Below are positions 6,153-7,320 of a stretch of 7,320 bases of DNA, piece by piece; within the stretch, counting starts at the first letter, position 1; each line of letters opens with the position of its first letter. Source of the stretch: JAADHY01 sp964428935 (GTDB lineage: Bacteria; Planctomycetota; Planctomycetia; Planctomycetales; Planctomycetaceae); the NCBI GenBank assembly GCA_964428935.1, contig CAYSAG010000265.1, positions 1-7,320 on the forward strand, read 5' to 3'. The position numbers and the translations under genes are program-made. The notes beneath the pieces are model-generated. The model made no database searches. It worked only from the letters and a program-made list of their open reading frames with translations, and was not told where the DNA came from.

Positions 6153-7067
6153 CTACTGGAAGTACTCGACGGCGTTCCGGAACAGCCGGAGCCCCTCGCC
6201 GTCGCCGGTCAGTCCCAGTCGGGTCCAGCGAGGGTGGTGCGTGGCGAACAAGAACCGCTCGGGGTGCGGCATCAGTCCGAGCACTCGGCCCGTCGGGTCA
6301 CCCAGACCGGCAATGTTGGCCACCGAGCCGTTCGGGTTGTGCGGGTAGGGCAGGACTTTCCGCCAGTCCGACCAGTCGTCGGCGTCAAGCGAGGTCGAGT
6401 CGAGACCAGCGACGCCGCCGGACGCTGCGGTGGAGCTTGCTGCAGCAGACCGTCCCGCCACGCTCGGCACGGGGCCCACCAAGTGCTCGCGCCACGTGTA
6501 GCACAAGGCCACCTGCTCGTTCTGCTGCCAGCGGTCCAGGACGGCCGGGTCCCGGACGACCAGCTTGCCCTCGGCGTGCGCCACGGGCAGCTCCAGTCGC
6601 TCCAGTCCCTGCAGGAACACGTTGCGGCTGCTGCGCACCTGGAGCGTGACCCACAGGGCGGTGTACTTGCCGTTGTCGTTCCACGTCAAAGTGGCCGGGG
6701 CTTGGCTGCGCGGCACCGGCGGCCAGTGTACCGTTCCGTCCGGCAAAATGCCCGACTTCAGCAACACCTGAAAGCCATTGCAAATGCCCAAAACCAGCGT
6801 GTCTCGCTGCAAGAACTCGTTCAACGCGTCGCCCAAGTGCCCCCGCAACTGGGCCGAAAAAATGACGCCGGCACCAATGTCGTCTCCGTAGCTGAAGCCG
6901 CCGGGAATGCAAAGAATCTGGTACCGGCTGAGCCGGGACGGGTCTTCCAGCAGTCGGAACAAATGGATCCGTTCGGCTACCCCGCCAGCCAGCTCGAAGG
7001 CGAAGGCCGTTTCGACGTCACAGTTGGTTCCTGGAGCTCGAAGCACGCAGACTCGGGGTGCAGCCAT
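6153..7067 (-). CDS. purQ: Phosphoribosylformylglycinamidine synthase, glutaminase subunit PurQ
   Basis: PurQ is the class I glutamine amidotransferase that releases ammonia for PurL in the fourth step of de novo purine synthesis (FGAR to FGAM). The 304-residue product has APGTNCDVET at 11-20, PGGFSYGDDIGAG at 55-67, the nucleophile elbow LGICNGFQ at 93-100 with C96, PVAHAEGK at 161-168, PHNPNGS at 242-248, and the catalytic pair in MPHPER (H268, E270). All key residues are present. It is much longer than B. subtilis PurQ (227 residues), partly because of a low-complexity Ala/Ser/Gly linker at about 202-227 just before the NPNGS block. The ATG at 7067 is the first possible start: the same frame upstream has no ATG, GTG or TTG back to a TAG at 7235-7233. 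A Shine-Dalgarno is weak at best. No purS or purL lies in the window. It converges with truD. Confidence 0.95.
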   Translation of the reverse strand: MAAPRVCVLRAPGTNCDVETAFAFELAGGVAERIHLFRLLEDPSRLSRYQILCIPGGFSYGDDIGAGVIFSAQLRGHLGDALNEFLQRDTLVLGICNGFQVLLKSGILPDGTVHWPPVPRSQAPATLTWNDNGKYTALWVTLQVRSSRNVFLQGLERLELPVAHAEGKLVVRDPAVLDRWQQNEQVALCYTWREHLVGPVPSVAGRSAAASSTAASGGVAGLDSTSLDADDWSDWRKVLPYPHNPNGSVANIAGLGDPTGRVLGLMPHPERFLFATHHPRWTRLGLTGDGEGLRLFRNAVEYFQ

Positions 7068-7143
7068 GGGTTTGTCCGTTCGGTCGGTCGTCCAAGTGCC
7101 GTCCAGAGGGTCGGCGGTGCTCGGGTCGAGGCGGGACGGCCGT

Positions 7144-7164
7144 CGCCGAGTGACTCTCTCGGCG
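7144..7164. other. Perfect 7-bp hairpin in the purQ leader region
   Basis: CGCCGAG at 7144-7150 and CTCGGCG at 7158-7164 form a perfect stem around a 7-base loop. As plus-strand RNA the stem could extend to ten pairs with two G-U wobbles (7141-7167); on the minus strand, the purQ sense strand, these become mismatches. It lies about 80 bases upstream of the purQ ATG. No T-tract follows. It may be a leader structure, the weak terminator of an unseen upstream gene, or chance. I see no other signal in 7068-7320. Confidence 0.25.
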
Positions 7165-7320
7165 GTGCCAGCCGGCGTCGCTGTGGACGGAGCCGGGCTC
7201 CAGCCGACGCTCGCCCGGAACGCCGCAAGACTCTAGCCAGCCGGCGGTCGGCTGAGCAAGTCTGAAGCCGTCGCGTTGCCGCAAAACAGTCGCTGGCGGC
7301 CGGGGCGTTCCGTTGCCAAT

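Noticed and set aside
4702..6348. A 548-codon plus-strand frame covering the truD region, and a 375-codon minus-strand frame at 4733-5860
   Set aside because: Both overlap truD in other frames. The translations are dominated by Arg, Ala, Gly and Pro or by Val and Gln, with no family motifs, whereas the TruD frame has all the expected signatures.
6099..7265. A 388-codon plus-strand frame antisense to purQ
   Set aside because: PurQ on the minus strand has every catalytic motif; this frame shows none and is an antisense shadow.
7233..7320. Possible C-terminal tail of an upstream minus-strand gene ending at the TAG at 7235-7233
   Set aside because: Only about 28 codons are visible and they show no recognisable motif. 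All three minus-strand frames are open over much of this stretch, so the evidence is too thin to call a gene.
1..7320. CRISPR arrays, tRNA or rRNA genes, insertion sequences and tandem repeats
   Set aside because: On reading both strands I saw no regularly spaced direct repeats, no tRNA T-loop or anticodon arrangement, no rRNA signature and no transposase or integrase motifs.

Overview
The window looks like a piece of a GC-rich bacterial chromosome, most likely a planctomycete (Pirellulales-like). Two hand-counted 60-base lines, at 2401 and 4921, are both 63% G+C. The planctomycete guess is inference. It rests on the long PurQ with a low-complexity linker, a TruD with archaeal/eukaryotic-like features that starts at the MK-x-K motif, a large secreted multidomain protein with a long pre-signal N-region, and weak or absent Shine-Dalgarno sites. 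No marker gene in the window proves it.

Layout: positions 1 to about 385 are a compositionally foreign stretch (155 of the first 360 bases are G/C, 43%). It carries one open frame cut by the window edge that I do not recognise. A MoxR-family AAA+ ATPase follows on the minus strand (1479 to 514). A 481-base divergent intergenic region (1480-1960) holds the only obvious regulatory structure: on the minus strand, a 7-bp hairpin, a T7 tract and a perfect TATAAT, all upstream of moxR. On the plus strand is a 914-residue secreted protein (1961-4705), with a putative glycoside-hydrolase-like TIM barrel, a jelly-roll-like domain and a C-terminal beta domain. It is followed by truD, tRNA pseudouridine synthase (4892-6082). 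Converging on truD from the right is purQ, the glutaminase subunit of FGAM synthase (7067 to 6153, minus strand). The last 253 bases are the purQ leader and contain no gene I can support.

The genes do not form one pathway. TruD (RNA modification) and PurQ (purine synthesis) are housekeeping genes, MoxR is a chaperone-like ATPase, and the secreted protein is probably for carbohydrate processing or binding. moxR lacks its usual downstream partner (a DUF58 gene); in its place is the low-GC segment. That junction, and the uncharacterised secreted protein, are the parts most worth a second look. I did not find a convincing new multi-gene system.
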